A DNA stretch of 64,000 nucleotides. Source: an uncultured Sulfitobacter sp. GTDB taxonomy: Bacteria; Pseudomonadota; Alphaproteobacteria; Rhodobacterales; Rhodobacteraceae. Below the pieces are notes generated by a model. The model saw only the letters and a program-made list of their open reading frames with translations. It did no database searches and was not told the origin of the DNA. Positions 25,482 through 34,891 of this stretch are shown here, one piece after another. The stretch covers positions 1-64,000 of the forward strand of contig CALFWM010000005.1 of NCBI GenBank assembly GCA_937928635.1. Reading direction: 5' to 3'. Every line of letters starts with the position of its first letter. The stretch's first letter is position 1. The position numbers and the translations under genes are program-made.

Positions 25482-25788
25482 TGTCTGCTCAAATGCCTGA
25501 TTTTTGATATCACTTTAGCAGAGGTTTGTGTGCGGGCAATGGGTTTGGGTGATCCGGCGGGCGCGCTGACGCGCGGTTCTCTTTATAGGTGTATGGGGCG
25601 GGCGTTAGCCCCTCGCGGCGGGCGTTGTACAGTGTTGAGGGGCCGCCCTGTTTGCCAAGAGGTGCTTGAGCCGCAGGTCTGCGCTCAAGGCACCTCAACG
25701 AGGGTGGGGGCGATTCTTGAGCGCGTCAAGGACAAGCCGGGCAAACCCGGTCGCTGCGCGATCCTTGACCCGCTCAAGACTCACCGGA
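25482..25788. other. Intergenic region with two hairpins
   Basis: Contains GGTGCTTGAGC/GCTCAAGGCACC (25661-25694) and a longer stem CTTGAGCGCGTCAAGGA/TCCTTGACCCGCTCAAG (25716-25732 with 25762-25778, one mismatch). The second lies 10 bases from the end of the minus-strand acyl-CoA synthetase and probably ends its transcript. The rest (25482-25660) holds the promoter of the membrane-protein gene; nothing else is recognised. Confidence 0.55.
25716..25778 (-). terminator. Long stem-loop after the acyl-CoA synthetase gene
   Basis: A 17-bp inverted repeat with a single mismatch encloses a smaller CCGGG/CCCGG hairpin. It is placed directly beyond the stop codon of the minus-strand gene. No clear T run follows, so termination is inferred from position and stability. 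Confidence 0.5.
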
Positions 25789-27414
25789 TCAGAGTGTGGC
25801 GGCGGTTTTGCGCAGCTCGAACTTCTGGATCTTACCGGTGGAGGTTTTGGGGAGTTCCTGAAACACTACCCGTTTTGGTGTTTTGAAACCGGCGAGGGTT
25901 TCGCGGGCAAAGGCGATGAGGGCGGCGGCATCCTCCGGCGCGCCGGGTTTCAACTCAACAAAGGCGCAGGGCACCTCGCCCCATTTATCATCCGGTTTGG
26001 CGACCACGGCGGCCAGATTGACATCCGGGTGGCCCATCAACACGCCCTCCACCTCGACAGAGGAGATGTTTTCACCCCCCGAGATGATGATGTCCTTGGC
26101 GCGGTCCGCAATCTGAATGTAGCCATCGGGATGTTGCATGGCGATGTCACCGGAGTGAAAATAGCCGCCTTTGAATGCTTCGACCGTGGCCTCCGGGTTT
26201 TTATAATACCCTTTCATCACCGAATTGCCGCGCATCATGATTTCGCCCTGCACACTGCCATCTTTGGCGATCTGGGCCATGTCAGCGTCCAACACGGTGA
26301 TGTCTTCCATCATGGGCATTGCCACACCCTGGCGGGCCTTGATCGCCGCGCGGTCTCCACCTTTGACCGCGCTCCACGCATCGCGCCAATAACATTCGGT
26401 GACATGGCCATAGGTTTCGGTCAGGCCGTAGACCTGGGTGACGTTAAACCCGAGGGCTTCGATCTTGGACAGGGTTGCAGGGGCAGGCGGGGCCCCGGCG
26501 GTAAAGATTTCGACGGTGTGCTCAAAGGCGCGGCGCTCTGTATTATCTGCGTTCACGATCATGTTCAGAACAATCGGTGCACCGCCAAAATGGGTCACGC
26601 CCTCATTTGCGATGGCGTCATAGACGGCGCGCGCCGAGACGTCGCGACAACAGACAATTGTGCCACCCAGCATGGGCATCAACCAGGTGTGGTTCCAGCC
26701 ATTGCAGTGAAACAAGGGAACGATTGTAAGGTAGATCGGGTGCATCACCATGCGCCAGGACACAACCGTGCCCATGGTCATCAGGTAGGCCCCCCGGTGG
26801 TGATAGACCACGCCCTTGGGCCGGCCGGTGGTGCCGGAAGTATAGTTCAGCGCAAGGCTTTCCCATTCATCGGCGGGCATGATCCAGTCAAAGTTGTCAT
26901 CCGCGCCTGCCAGCAGGTCCTCATAGAGAGGATGGCGACCCGTGGCGGGGAAACCGGCAGCAGTGTCAGGCACTTCGATGATGTTGGGCGGCCTGCCCTC
27001 CATCTGCGCGCAGGCGGCTTCGGCAAGGTCGATGAACTGGGTGTCGACCAGCGCAACCTTGGCCTCCCCGTGATCAAAGATATAGGCGACGGTGCCCACA
27101 TCAAGCCGGGTGTTGATGGTGTTGAGCACCCCACCACAGGCGGGCACGCCAAAATGCGCCTCTGCCTGGGCAGGCACGTTGGGGATAAGCGTGGCGACCA
27201 CATCACCCGGGGCGACACCCATGGCCGCAAGGGCAGAGGCCAGACGGGTGCAACGGTCATAATACTGCGCGTAGTTCACTCGGTGATCGCCGTAGATCAC
27301 CGCCATCTGGTCGGGGAACACATGCGCGGCCCGGCGCAGATGCGACAGCGGCGTCAGTGCCACATGGTTGGCGGCACATTTGTCCAGCCCGGTTTCATCC
27401 CGCATCCAGCCCAT
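25789..27414 (-). CDS. AMP-dependent acyl-CoA synthetase
   Basis: A 541-residue adenylate-forming ligase that activates a carboxylic acid to its CoA thioester with ATP. The P-loop motif is YTSGTTGRPKGVVYHHRG near residue 184-201. GAPPAPATL (about 305), VYGLTETYG (about 325), the hinge and GENISSVEVEG region (about 430), and the catalytic Lys in KTSTGKIQKFELR (about 526) are in order. Start 27414 is chosen because GGGGAGGAAG lies just before it; a longer frame to 27588 crosses the divergent gene's promoter. The fatty or branched substrate cannot be told from sequence. Confidence 0.9.
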   Translation of the reverse strand: MGWMRDETGLDKCAANHVALTPLSHLRRAAHVFPDQMAVIYGDHRVNYAQYYDRCTRLASALAAMGVAPGDVVATLIPNVPAQAEAHFGVPACGGVLNTINTRLDVGTVAYIFDHGEAKVALVDTQFIDLAEAACAQMEGRPPNIIEVPDTAAGFPATGRHPLYEDLLAGADDNFDWIMPADEWESLALNYTSGTTGRPKGVVYHHRGAYLMTMGTVVSWRMVMHPIYLTIVPLFHCNGWNHTWLMPMLGGTIVCCRDVSARAVYDAIANEGVTHFGGAPIVLNMIVNADNTERRAFEHTVEIFTAGAPPAPATLSKIEALGFNVTQVYGLTETYGHVTECYWRDAWSAVKGGDRAAIKARQGVAMPMMEDITVLDADMAQIAKDGSVQGEIMMRGNSVMKGYYKNPEATVEAFKGGYFHSGDIAMQHPDGYIQIADRAKDIIISGGENISSVEVEGVLMGHPDVNLAAVVAKPDDKWGEVPCAFVELKPGAPEDAAALIAFARETLAGFKTPKRVVFQELPKTSTGKIQKFELRKTAATL

Positions 27415-27508
27415 GTCGCTTCCTCCCCTGCGATTTATCGCTATAGAAGGGGAGTATTGCGGCACATGCGGCCATTTTGAAGACGAAAAAACGATTGCAG
27501 GCAGTTTG

Positions 27509-28423
27509 ATGAGCACAAATGTGATGAGACCGGGCATGGCGGCCCTGAGTGTTCTGGGGGGCATGTTCACGCTGGGGCTGACGGACAACTTTGTCCCCCA
27601 TATTTCTGAGCGCGGGTCGCTGTGGCAGTTTCATATGGTGCGCTCTGTCATGGGCATCGCGATTTTGCTGGCGGTTGTCGCGCTGGGCTTTGGCGGTTTG
27701 CGGCCCAAAAACCCGCTGGCTGTGTTTGGGCGCAGCCTGTTCCAGGCGGGTGCAATGCTGATCTATTTTGGCTGCCTGTCGGTCCTGCCCATTGGCGTGG
27801 TGGTGGCAGGCCTTTTCACCTCACCCCTGTTTGTGGTGCTGATCAGCGTGTTTGTGCAAGGCAAAACGGTAGGCCCGTTTCGGTGGGGCGCGGTGGCGCT
27901 GGGCTTTACCGGGGCATTGATGGTGATCCGGCCAGATCCGAGTGATCTGAACCCGGTAGCGTTTTTGCCGGTCTTTGCCGGGCTGCTTTATGCCATCGGC
28001 GCGGTTGCGACACGCACCTGGTGTGAGGGGGAAAACACATTGACCCTGACGGCGGGGTTCTTTGGCATGCTGGGTGTTTTTGGCACCCTGGGCGTTTTAC
28101 TGGTCTCGGGCGAAGGTGCGCCGGACAGCCATGCAGGTTTTATGATGCGGTCCTGGGGGCCATTGGACGCTGAAATGTTATTCTGGTTCGCGGTGCAGGC
28201 TGTCGGGTCACTGATCGGGATTGGCCTGATCTTTCAGGGCTACCTGTGGGGCGAGGCAAGCCATGTGGGCGTGTTTGAATATTCACTGTTGGTATTTGCC
28301 AGTTTCTGGGCATGGGTTTTGTGGGGACAATCCGTGCCGCTCTTGGCAATTGCAGGCATGGGTTTGATTGCGCTGGCCGGGGCGGTCATTGCGGTGCGTT
28401 CCTCCTCGGAGGGACAGGGATGA
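27509..28423 (+). CDS. EamA-family DMT transporter
   Basis: A 304-residue membrane protein with about ten hydrophobic helices in two repeated halves, typical of the drug/metabolite exporter superfamily. LTDNFVPHISERGSLWQFHMVRS near residue 22-44 and FVVLISVFVQGKTVGPFRWGAVALGFTGALMVIRP-like spacing (helices 4-5) are EamA hallmarks. The ATG at 27509 is the first that gives the usual helix-1 start. The substrate is unknown. The stop overlaps the start of the sulfotransferase-like gene (ATGA). Confidence 0.85.
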   Translation: MSTNVMRPGMAALSVLGGMFTLGLTDNFVPHISERGSLWQFHMVRSVMGIAILLAVVALGFGGLRPKNPLAVFGRSLFQAGAMLIYFGCLSVLPIGVVVAGLFTSPLFVVLISVFVQGKTVGPFRWGAVALGFTGALMVIRPDPSDLNPVAFLPVFAGLLYAIGAVATRTWCEGENTLTLTAGFFGMLGVFGTLGVLLVSGEGAPDSHAGFMMRSWGPLDAEMLFWFAVQAVGSLIGIGLIFQGYLWGEASHVGVFEYSLLVFASFWAWVLWGQSVPLLAIAGMGLIALAGAVIAVRSSSEGQG

Positions 28424-29079
28424 TCATCAGCCGGGGGCGCAGGTATGTCTTTGTGCATATCCCCAAAACCGGTGGCAGCTCCATGGCGCTGGCGCTGGAG
28501 GCGCGTGCGATGCGTGATGACATCCTGTTGGGGGATACGCCCAAGGCGCTCAAGCGACGCCACCGCGTCAAAGCGCTGCACAGCAAGGGGCGGTTGTGGA
28601 AACACGCAACCCTGGCGGACATCGAAGGCGTGGTGACGCAAGATGAACTGGCTGACCTGTTCACCTTTACGCTGGTACGCAACCCGTGGGATCGGATGGT
28701 CAGCTACTATCACTGGCTGCGCGTGCAGAGCTTTGAGCACAGCGCGGTGGCATTGGCCAAGGCGGTGGATTTTGCAGCGTTTCTGCGGGATCCCGGCACA
28801 CAGGCCGTACAGCGGGCGTGGCCTGCCGCGCGCTACATGACCGATGCGCGGGGGGCGGAGCGTTGCTCACTCTACATTCGGTTGGAACATTTTGCGCAGG
28901 ACGTGGTCCCGTTGCAGGCGCATCTGGGGTTTGATCTGCAGCTTGCGCATCTGAACAAATCCGCGCGCGGGCAGGGCTATTCGGAATATTATACCGACGA
29001 GACGCGCGAGATTGTACAGACCTGCTGTGCGCCTGACATCATGCGGTTTGGCTACACCTTCCAAGAATCAACGTCTTAA
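28420..29079 (+). CDS. Sulfotransferase-family protein
   Basis: A 219-residue protein with the 5'-PAPS-binding loop HIPKTGGSSM near residues 13-22 and the 3'-phosphate motif LVRNPWDRMVSYYHWL near 84-99. It matches the Sulfotransfer_2/ChST-type family that transfers sulfate to carbohydrates. The Lys in the PKTGGSS loop is present. It starts inside the end of the EamA transporter gene, so the two are translationally coupled; one possibility is that a modified product is exported. The acceptor is unknown. Confidence 0.82.
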   Translation: MIISRGRRYVFVHIPKTGGSSMALALEARAMRDDILLGDTPKALKRRHRVKALHSKGRLWKHATLADIEGVVTQDELADLFTFTLVRNPWDRMVSYYHWLRVQSFEHSAVALAKAVDFAAFLRDPGTQAVQRAWPAARYMTDARGAERCSLYIRLEHFAQDVVPLQAHLGFDLQLAHLNKSARGQGYSEYYTDETREIVQTCCAPDIMRFGYTFQESTS

Positions 29080-29289
29080 TTCCTGCATTTTGTTTGGGCC
29101 TTACCGTGCCGATTGACCACGTTTTGCGCCTAATCTTTCGCAAACCCCAAAAACTGTCGTCGGTTTTGGCACCAATGCCTCATTCGTGCCGCTTTCCCGG
29201 CAAGGAGGCGCCACGGGAATCACCCCAATTGGTCTCATCAACCGCAACAGCGCCCTGCCACGGCGCATCACCATGGGGATGGATGACAG
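29080..29289. other. Intergenic region before the Hint-domain gene
   Basis: About 210 bases with no gene or RNA I can identify. It must carry the promoter of the Hint-domain gene, but no clear -35/-10 pair is visible. Confidence 0.35.
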
Positions 29290-29967
29290 ATGTTTGGATG
29301 GAAGAACACAACGCGCAGAATGCAGCACCGCTCTGTTGAAATGACAGGTGCCTATGACGGGGGTCTTGCCGCGCAAATGCACGGGCTGATGGCGGGCACT
29401 AGGGTGGCCTCTAACCTCGGCTGGCGCGTGATTGAGGCATTGACGGTTGGGGATAAGGTGCTGACATTTGACAATGGTATGCAGGAAATCGTCGAGCTGC
29501 GTCGCATGACATTCTGGACAGACGCGCCTGACACACCCGTCGCTCAGTGGCCGGTGATCGTGCCGGTTGGCGCATTGGACAACCGTGAAGAGTTGACGTT
29601 GCTGCCGGATCAGGGCGTGCTGGTGGAAAGCGATGCCGCCAGCGACATTTACGGTGATCCGTTTGCGATTGTTCCTGCCCAGGCTTTGGAGGGGCTGCGC
29701 GGGATCTATCGCAGCGCACCAGAACAGCAGATTGAATTGATCGCGATCTATTTTGCGCAAGAGCAGGTGATCTATGCCGAGGGCGGCGCATTGGTGCATT
29801 GCCCTGCACGTTTGCAGACGCTGGATGCGTTTATCACGTCACAAGACATGGCCTATGACGTGTTGAGCCCCTGCGCAGCGGCACGTCTCGCGGAATGCAT
29901 GGGGTTGGAAGATCAGATGCTGGCAACCGGCGGCAGAACCGGTGGCCAGATGGCAGTTCACTGCTGA
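29290..29967 (+). CDS. Small Hint-domain protein
   Basis: A 225-residue protein whose centre (about residues 35-185) is a Hint (hedgehog/intein) domain of the type common in Rhodobacteraceae: GLMAGTRVASNLGWRVIEAL, then GDKVLTFDNGMQEI, PDQGVLVES and ALVHCPARLQTLDAF. In Hint proteins the first residue after the splice boundary is usually Cys or Ser; here the start is GLMAGTRV, so autoprocessing is uncertain. There is no signal peptide and no large N-terminal passenger. The role of stand-alone Hint proteins is unknown. Confidence 0.8.
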   Translation: MFGWKNTTRRMQHRSVEMTGAYDGGLAAQMHGLMAGTRVASNLGWRVIEALTVGDKVLTFDNGMQEIVELRRMTFWTDAPDTPVAQWPVIVPVGALDNREELTLLPDQGVLVESDAASDIYGDPFAIVPAQALEGLRGIYRSAPEQQIELIAIYFAQEQVIYAEGGALVHCPARLQTLDAFITSQDMAYDVLSPCAAARLAECMGLEDQMLATGGRTGGQMAVHC

Positions 29968-30023
29968 TCTGATCGGCTGGGGCTCTGCTGGAGGAGCCTC
30001 AAGGTAAGAACTTCCCCATGTTG

Positions 30024-30065
30024 AAGAGGGTCACCCGGGCTGGGGTGACCCTCTTCTGTTTTTAT
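30024..30065 (+). terminator. Rho-independent terminator after the Hint-domain gene
   Basis: A perfect 13-bp stem (AAGAGGGTCACCC with GGGTGACCCTCTT, 6-base loop) is followed by CTGTTTTTATT on the plus strand. It also lies just beyond the end of the minus-strand fadJ gene. Confidence 0.9.
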
Positions 30066-30122
30066 TGGCAGGTATCAGGGCGCAATCCGCGTCCCTCAAA
30101 AGGTTCGATATGTTCGCTCAGC

Positions 30123-32333
30123 TTACGCCGCTTTTTTAGCCTCCGGGCCAAAGCGACCATAGAACGTCTGGCCTTTGGCCGCCATTTCACGCAGCAGGTC
30201 AGGGCATTTGAACCGCTCACCAAACTGTGTCTCAAGCGCGTCACAGCGTTCCGCCGCATATTCCGTGCCGATCATATCAAGCCACGAGAGTGGCCCGCCG
30301 GACCATGGCGCAAAGCCCCAGCCCAGGATCGCGCCCACGTCGCCTTCGCGGATGTCCATCAACACGCCTTCTTCCAATGCGCGCACAGCTTCCAGCACCT
30401 GCACAAACATCATGCGGTCCTGAACGTCCTGCAATTTGGGCTGTTCGTCGGCCAATGGGTATTTGTCCAGCATGCCCGGCCAATAGCCCAGACGTTTGCC
30501 TTTTTCATCGTAGTCAAAGAACCCGGCGTTGGCCTTGCGGCCCAAACGGCCCTCTTCTTCCATCCAGAAAATCAGATCATCTGCACCGGAGGCGGGATAG
30601 GCATTGCCCATCGCAGCCTTGGTGGCGCGTGCGATCTTGGCCCCCAGATCAATGGAGGTTTCATCCGTCAACTGGATTGGCCCCACGGGGAAGCCCAGCA
30701 TCGCGGCGGCCTGATCAATGTACCACGGGGCCACGCCCTCGGTGATCATGCGCGCGCCTTCGTTCACGTAAGGAATGATGCAGCGGTTGGCATAGAAGAA
30801 ACGCGCGTCATTGACCACAATCGGTGTTTTGCGGATCTGGCGGACATAATCCAGCGCCTTGGCCACGGCCCGATCACCGGTGTTTTTGCCCTTGATGATT
30901 TCCACCAGCAACATGCGTTCCACAGGGCTGAAAAAGTGGATGCCGATGAACTGATCCTGACGGCCCGAGGCCTTGGCCAATTCGGTGATCGGCAGGGTTG
31001 AGGTGTTGGAGGCAAAGATGCAATCCTCAGGGATCACGGCCTCTACCTTTTTGGTCATTTCGGCTTTGACTTTGGTGTCCTCAAACACAGCTTCGATGAT
31101 CAGATCGCAGCCTTTGAGTGCGTCCAGATCGGCTGTGGCTGTGATCTTGCTCAGCAACGCCTCTTTCTTTTCCGGCGTGGCTTTTTTGCGGGCGATGCCC
31201 TTGTCCATATAAGCCTCTGAATAGGCTTTGCCCTTGTCTGCCGCAGCCTGATCGCGGTCAATCAGAACCACGTCGATGCCGGCCTGTGCCGAGACCAGCG
31301 CGATGCCCGCGCCCATCATGCCGGCCCCCAGCACGCCCAGTTTTTTAACCCGCTGATCCGGAATGCCTTCGGGGCGCACGGCGCCTTTTTCCAACGCCTC
31401 TTTGTTCAGGAACAAGGAGCGGATCATCGCGGAGGATGTCGGGTTCATCAGCACATGTGTGAACCAGCGCGCTTCGATCTTCAGCGCCGTGTCAAAGGGC
31501 ACCAGCGCGCCTTCATAGACCGCGCTTAACAAGGCCTTGGCCGCCGGATAGACGCCTTTGGTTTGCCCGTTGACCATGGCGGAGGCCCCCACAAAGGTCA
31601 TGAAACCCGCCGGGTGATAGGGTGCGCCGCCGGGCATTTTGTAACCCTTGGCATCCCATGGTTTGACCAGATCGGCGTCTTTGGCACTCAGCACCCAGTC
31701 GCGCGCAGCGGCCATCGGGTCATCTGCGACTTCATCAATGATGCCTGCTTTGACCGCCTTGTCCGGGGTGACCATTTTGCCTTCCAACAGGAACGGAGAG
31801 GCCGCCATTGCGCCCATCTTGCGCACAAACCGCGTGGTGCCCCCGGCCCCGGGAAAGATGCCAACCTTGATTTCAGGCAGGCCGATGCGGGCCTTGGGAT
31901 TGTTGGCGGCAAAAATGCGGTGCGTGGCCAGGGGCAGTTCAAGCCCGATCCCAACGGCGGTGCCGGGCAGGACAGCGGCAATTGGTTTGACCCCTTTTAG
32001 GGTTTTTGGGTCCATGCCCGCGCGCTCAATCTTGCGCAGCATGTGGTGCATTTTCATCGTGCCCTCAAACAGGCCCTTGGCCGGATCATCTCCTGCATCT
32101 GCGCGCATTTTGGCCAGCAGGTTCAAATCCATGCCACCCGCAAAACTGTCGTCCTTGCCGGAGGTGATGATGACCCCCTTAATCGCATCATCTGCAAGGG
32201 CGCTATCCACCAGCGCGTCAAGTTCCTGCAACCCGTCAAAGGACATGACGTTCATGCTCTTGTCTTCGACGTCCCAGGTGATGGTGGCGATGCCGTCGCC
32301 GTCGGTTTTCATTGTAAAATCGGTCATGGTCAT
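30123..32333 (-). CDS. fadJ: Fatty-acid oxidation enzyme: enoyl-CoA hydratase / 3-hydroxyacyl-CoA dehydrogenase
   Basis: A 736-residue bifunctional enzyme of beta-oxidation. Residues about 1-190 are the crotonase domain (SFAGGMDLNLLAKM, then PGTAVGIGLELPLATHR, with a KVGIFPGAGGT oxyanion region near 160). From about 315 comes the NAD-binding domain (LGVLGAGMMGAGIALVSA), then the HADH catalytic His-Glu region (FIGIHFFSPVERMLLVEII, near 455) and the C-terminal dimerisation repeats (FPVGPIQLTDETSIDLG). AGGAAC precedes the ATG at 32333; the next ATG at 32327 is nearly as good. The stop is close to the convergent Hint terminator. It partners with the thiolase at 32841-34052. Confidence 0.93.
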   Translation of the reverse strand: MTMTDFTMKTDGDGIATITWDVEDKSMNVMSFDGLQELDALVDSALADDAIKGVIITSGKDDSFAGGMDLNLLAKMRADAGDDPAKGLFEGTMKMHHMLRKIERAGMDPKTLKGVKPIAAVLPGTAVGIGLELPLATHRIFAANNPKARIGLPEIKVGIFPGAGGTTRFVRKMGAMAASPFLLEGKMVTPDKAVKAGIIDEVADDPMAAARDWVLSAKDADLVKPWDAKGYKMPGGAPYHPAGFMTFVGASAMVNGQTKGVYPAAKALLSAVYEGALVPFDTALKIEARWFTHVLMNPTSSAMIRSLFLNKEALEKGAVRPEGIPDQRVKKLGVLGAGMMGAGIALVSAQAGIDVVLIDRDQAAADKGKAYSEAYMDKGIARKKATPEKKEALLSKITATADLDALKGCDLIIEAVFEDTKVKAEMTKKVEAVIPEDCIFASNTSTLPITELAKASGRQDQFIGIHFFSPVERMLLVEIIKGKNTGDRAVAKALDYVRQIRKTPIVVNDARFFYANRCIIPYVNEGARMITEGVAPWYIDQAAAMLGFPVGPIQLTDETSIDLGAKIARATKAAMGNAYPASGADDLIFWMEEEGRLGRKANAGFFDYDEKGKRLGYWPGMLDKYPLADEQPKLQDVQDRMMFVQVLEAVRALEEGVLMDIREGDVGAILGWGFAPWSGGPLSWLDMIGTEYAAERCDALETQFGERFKCPDLLREMAAKGQTFYGRFGPEAKKAA

Positions 32334-32385
32334 TTGTTCCTGTTTGAACGGCACGCGCAGGTCGGGTGCCGGGTGTGGGTTGGTG

Positions 32386-32835
32386 TCAGGTGTCGCGGAT
32401 TGCTTCACGCAGCGCGCGCCCGACAGTGGTGTCTGTGTCGACGGCATATTGGCTGGAGCTGATCTGCCATCTGCCATCAAAGAATTCGAGCACGGAGAAG
32501 GCGGGGAAAGGGTCAAAGACCCGCACATCCCCGCACATCATATGCGTGATGTGGGTTGCATCTATCCGTGTATCACTGCGAAATTCAGCGACCTCGCAGA
32601 TGCGCACCAGATTTGTGATACGCTTGCGGCGGTAGTCTTCGGTCACACTGTGAAAAACGGTTTGCAGATCGTCGATGGTTTCCAGCTCTCTCTTGCTGTC
32701 TGCGGTTTCGATGAGGTGGGGCAGGTGAAAGCACTGCGAAAACAGCGAGAAATTGTTGGTCAACAGGGCTGTGCCCGTCAGTTCCAACAGCATCTCTGAA
32801 ATCTGCTGTGCAGTCTGGCCATTCACCTGCTGCAT
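32386..32835 (-). CDS. NTF2-like hypothetical protein
   Basis: A 149-residue soluble protein between the thiolase and fadJ genes. The sequence has the pattern of the NTF2/SnoaL fold: an N-terminal helix pair, then [16 protein letters not shown] and [16 protein letters not shown] strands. I do not recognise a catalytic residue set. Start 32835 lies five bases after the thiolase stop, so it belongs to the fadA-fadJ operon. A role in fatty-acid oxidation is inferred only from position. Confidence 0.65.
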   Translation of the reverse strand: MQQVNGQTAQQISEMLLELTGTALLTNNFSLFSQCFHLPHLIETADSKRELETIDDLQTVFHSVTEDYRRKRITNLVRICEVAEFRSDTRIDATHITHMMCGDVRVFDPFPAFSVLEFFDGRWQISSSQYAVDTDTTVGRALREAIRDT

Positions 32836-32840
32836 GCTTT

Positions 32841-34052
32841 CTACACCCGTTCGATGATGGTCGCGGCCCCCATGCCAGAAGCGATGCACAGCGTGGCAAG
32901 CCCGACTTCCTTGTCGGCGCGCTCCATTTCATCCAGCAGGGTGCCGATGATCATGGCACCTGTTGCGCCCAAGGGGTGGCCCATCGCGATGGAGCCGCCG
33001 TTTACGTTGACCTTGTCGTGATCTACGTCAAAGGCCTGCAAGAAACGCATCACAACGCTGGCAAAGGCTTCGTTCACCTCAAAGAGGTCGATATCTTTGA
33101 TGTCCATGCCATTCTCCGCGAGGATTTTCTCGGTCACGGGGACAGGGCCGGTCAGCATGATGGTGGGGTCGGTGCCGATCTTGGCTGTGGCGCGGATGCG
33201 CGCGCGTGGTTTCAGCCCGTGCGCCTCGCCAAACTCTTTGTTGCCGATCAGCACAGCTGCCGCGCCGTCTACAATGCCGGATGAATTGCCCGCGTGGTGG
33301 ATGTGGTTGATCTTTTGCAGATGCGGGTATTTTAACAGGGCGATCTTGTCGAACCCTGGCATGACCTCACCCATTTGCTGAAACGCGGGGTTGAGCGCGC
33401 CCAGGCTTTGCATATCGGTCTGCGGGCGCATGTATTCGTCGTGATCCAGAATGGTCAGCCCGTTCTGGTCGCGAATGGTGATGACGGAGTTGTTAAACCG
33501 GCCCTCTTTCCAGGCCGTATCGGCACGCTGTTGCGAGGCGACGGCAAGCTGGTCTGCGTCATCCCGGGTAAAGCCGAACTCGGTGGCAATGATATCGGCT
33601 GAAATGCCCTGGGGCACAAAATACCGCTCCATCGCAATCGACGGATCCACAGCAATTGCCGCCCCGTCAGAGCCCATGGCCACACGGCCCATCATTTCAA
33701 CGCCACCGGCGATATAGGCTTTGCCGGCACCGCCTTTGACCTGATTGGCCGCCAGATTGACGGCCTCCATGCCTGAGGCACAAAAGCGGTTGATCGCCAG
33801 CCCGGGAATGCGTTCATCAAGGTCAGACGCCAGAACAGCAGAGCGGGCCAAACATCCCCCTTGCTCCATCACCTGGGTGACATTCCCCCAGATCACATCC
33901 TCAACAGCGTGACCTTCAAGATTGTTACGCTCTTTCATGGCGTTCAGCGTTTGGGAGGACAGACGCAGGGCGGTGACTTCGTGCAAGGCACCGTCTTTGC
34001 GACCTTTGCCGCGCGGGGTACGCAGGGCGTCATAGATAAAAGCTTCGGTCAT
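32841..34052 (-). CDS. fadA: Acetyl-CoA C-acyltransferase (thiolase)
   Basis: A 403-residue thiolase for the last step of beta-oxidation, splitting 3-ketoacyl-CoA. The nucleophile Cys is in [13 protein letters not shown] (about residue 90), the His in [15 protein letters not shown] (about 357), and the second catalytic Cys in CIASGMGAA (about 390). The start [17 protein letters not shown] is standard. It is co-directional with the NTF2-like gene and fadJ downstream, so the order is fadA-ORF-fadJ. Confidence 0.94.
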   Translation of the reverse strand: MTEAFIYDALRTPRGKGRKDGALHEVTALRLSSQTLNAMKERNNLEGHAVEDVIWGNVTQVMEQGGCLARSAVLASDLDERIPGLAINRFCASGMEAVNLAANQVKGGAGKAYIAGGVEMMGRVAMGSDGAAIAVDPSIAMERYFVPQGISADIIATEFGFTRDDADQLAVASQQRADTAWKEGRFNNSVITIRDQNGLTILDHDEYMRPQTDMQSLGALNPAFQQMGEVMPGFDKIALLKYPHLQKINHIHHAGNSSGIVDGAAAVLIGNKEFGEAHGLKPRARIRATAKIGTDPTIMLTGPVPVTEKILAENGMDIKDIDLFEVNEAFASVVMRFLQAFDVDHDKVNVNGGSIAMGHPLGATGAMIIGTLLDEMERADKEVGLATLCIASGMGAATIIERV

Positions 34053-34076
34053 AGGGATACTCCGGTTGTCGTGTTT

Positions 34077-34718
34077 CTAGGCGCGGTCAGCGGGGCTGCC
34101 GGGCATGAGGTCATAAGGGGCTTTCCAGCCGGGGGTGTCTGAAAGGCGCGTCAACCAGGCGTCGATTTGAGGCCAGTCGGCGCGCACAAAGCCAAAAGGC
34201 TCTGGGTAGTAGAGATAGCCACAGCATGAAAGGTCTGCGTTGGTCAGGCCGTCGCCCACCATCCAATCGCGCCCGTACAGGTGATTGTTGAGCGTTTCAT
34301 AAGCGGCCTGGAGGCGACCTTGCATAAAGCCGATCACCTCTTGCGGGCGTTTGTCTTTCGGCAGGAAGTTCATCAAAAACCGCGTCACGCCGGCCTGAGA
34401 ACTGAGCTTGTGATTGTCCCAAAAGGTCCAGCGCAGGACTTCGCGTCGTTCTTCTGGTGAATTGCCGGCGAATTTTCCGCTCAGATGGCTGATGTAATCC
34501 TGAATGGCACCGGATTGGGTGATGGAATAATCATGCTCTGTATCAACCAGCACGGGGACTTCACCCATGGTATTGAGTTCGCGAAATTCTGGTGAACGCC
34601 CCTCCCCACCAAAGAAATCCACTTTCACGGGTTCCCAATCCAGACCAGAAAGTTCCAGCGCCAGTGCCGCCTTATAGGCATTGCCGCTCTCGCCAAAGCA
34701 GTGGAGTTTGAGGGTCAT
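34077..34718 (-). CDS. Glutathione S-transferase family protein
   Basis: A 213-residue protein with an N-terminal thioredoxin fold (MTLKLHCFGESGNAYKAALA, then EVPVLVDTEHDYSITQSGAI with the cis-Pro in VPVLVD) and an all-helical C-terminal domain (DWMVGDGLTNADLSCCGYLY). The ESGN segment places Ser as the likely glutathione-activating residue. It sits upstream of fadA on the same strand, 24 bases away, and may share the operon. The substrate is unknown. Confidence 0.88.
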   Translation of the reverse strand: MTLKLHCFGESGNAYKAALALELSGLDWEPVKVDFFGGEGRSPEFRELNTMGEVPVLVDTEHDYSITQSGAIQDYISHLSGKFAGNSPEERREVLRWTFWDNHKLSSQAGVTRFLMNFLPKDKRPQEVIGFMQGRLQAAYETLNNHLYGRDWMVGDGLTNADLSCCGYLYYPEPFGFVRADWPQIDAWLTRLSDTPGWKAPYDLMPGSPADRA

Positions 34719-34762
34719 GTCTTGGTCTTCCTTTGTTGATGTTGCCCCTCGGGGCTGGCCTG

Positions 34763-34870
34763 GGGATTGAGTTTATTGGAAGGGTGAAACCACTTACCGC
34801 TTTGCGCCAACGCACATGATGGTGTGTGGCGCAGGCCACGCATTTCACCCTTCCCCTAAACTCAATCCCT
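34763..34870. repeat. Full-length long stem-loop repeat
   Basis: A left arm (GGGATTGAGTTTATTGGAAG and on to 34790) pairs with a right arm at 34843-34870 over about 28 bp with two mismatches. A second inner stem (GCGCCA...TGGCGC) fills the loop. The left arm is identical to the 28 bases at 21582-21609. It is non-coding, between the GST gene and the broken acyl-CoA dehydrogenase. Confidence 0.8.
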
Positions 34871-34891
34871 CCTTTTCATCCCGCGCCGCCG

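Noticed and set aside
25666-27480. 604-residue plus-strand frame opposite the acyl-CoA synthetase
   Set aside because: It is the antisense of a complete adenylate-forming enzyme with all motifs, and its His-rich composition is typical of shadow frames in GC-rich DNA.
30062-30259. Small minus-strand frame at the end of fadJ
   Set aside because: It overlaps the fadJ coding region in another frame and has no supporting signal.
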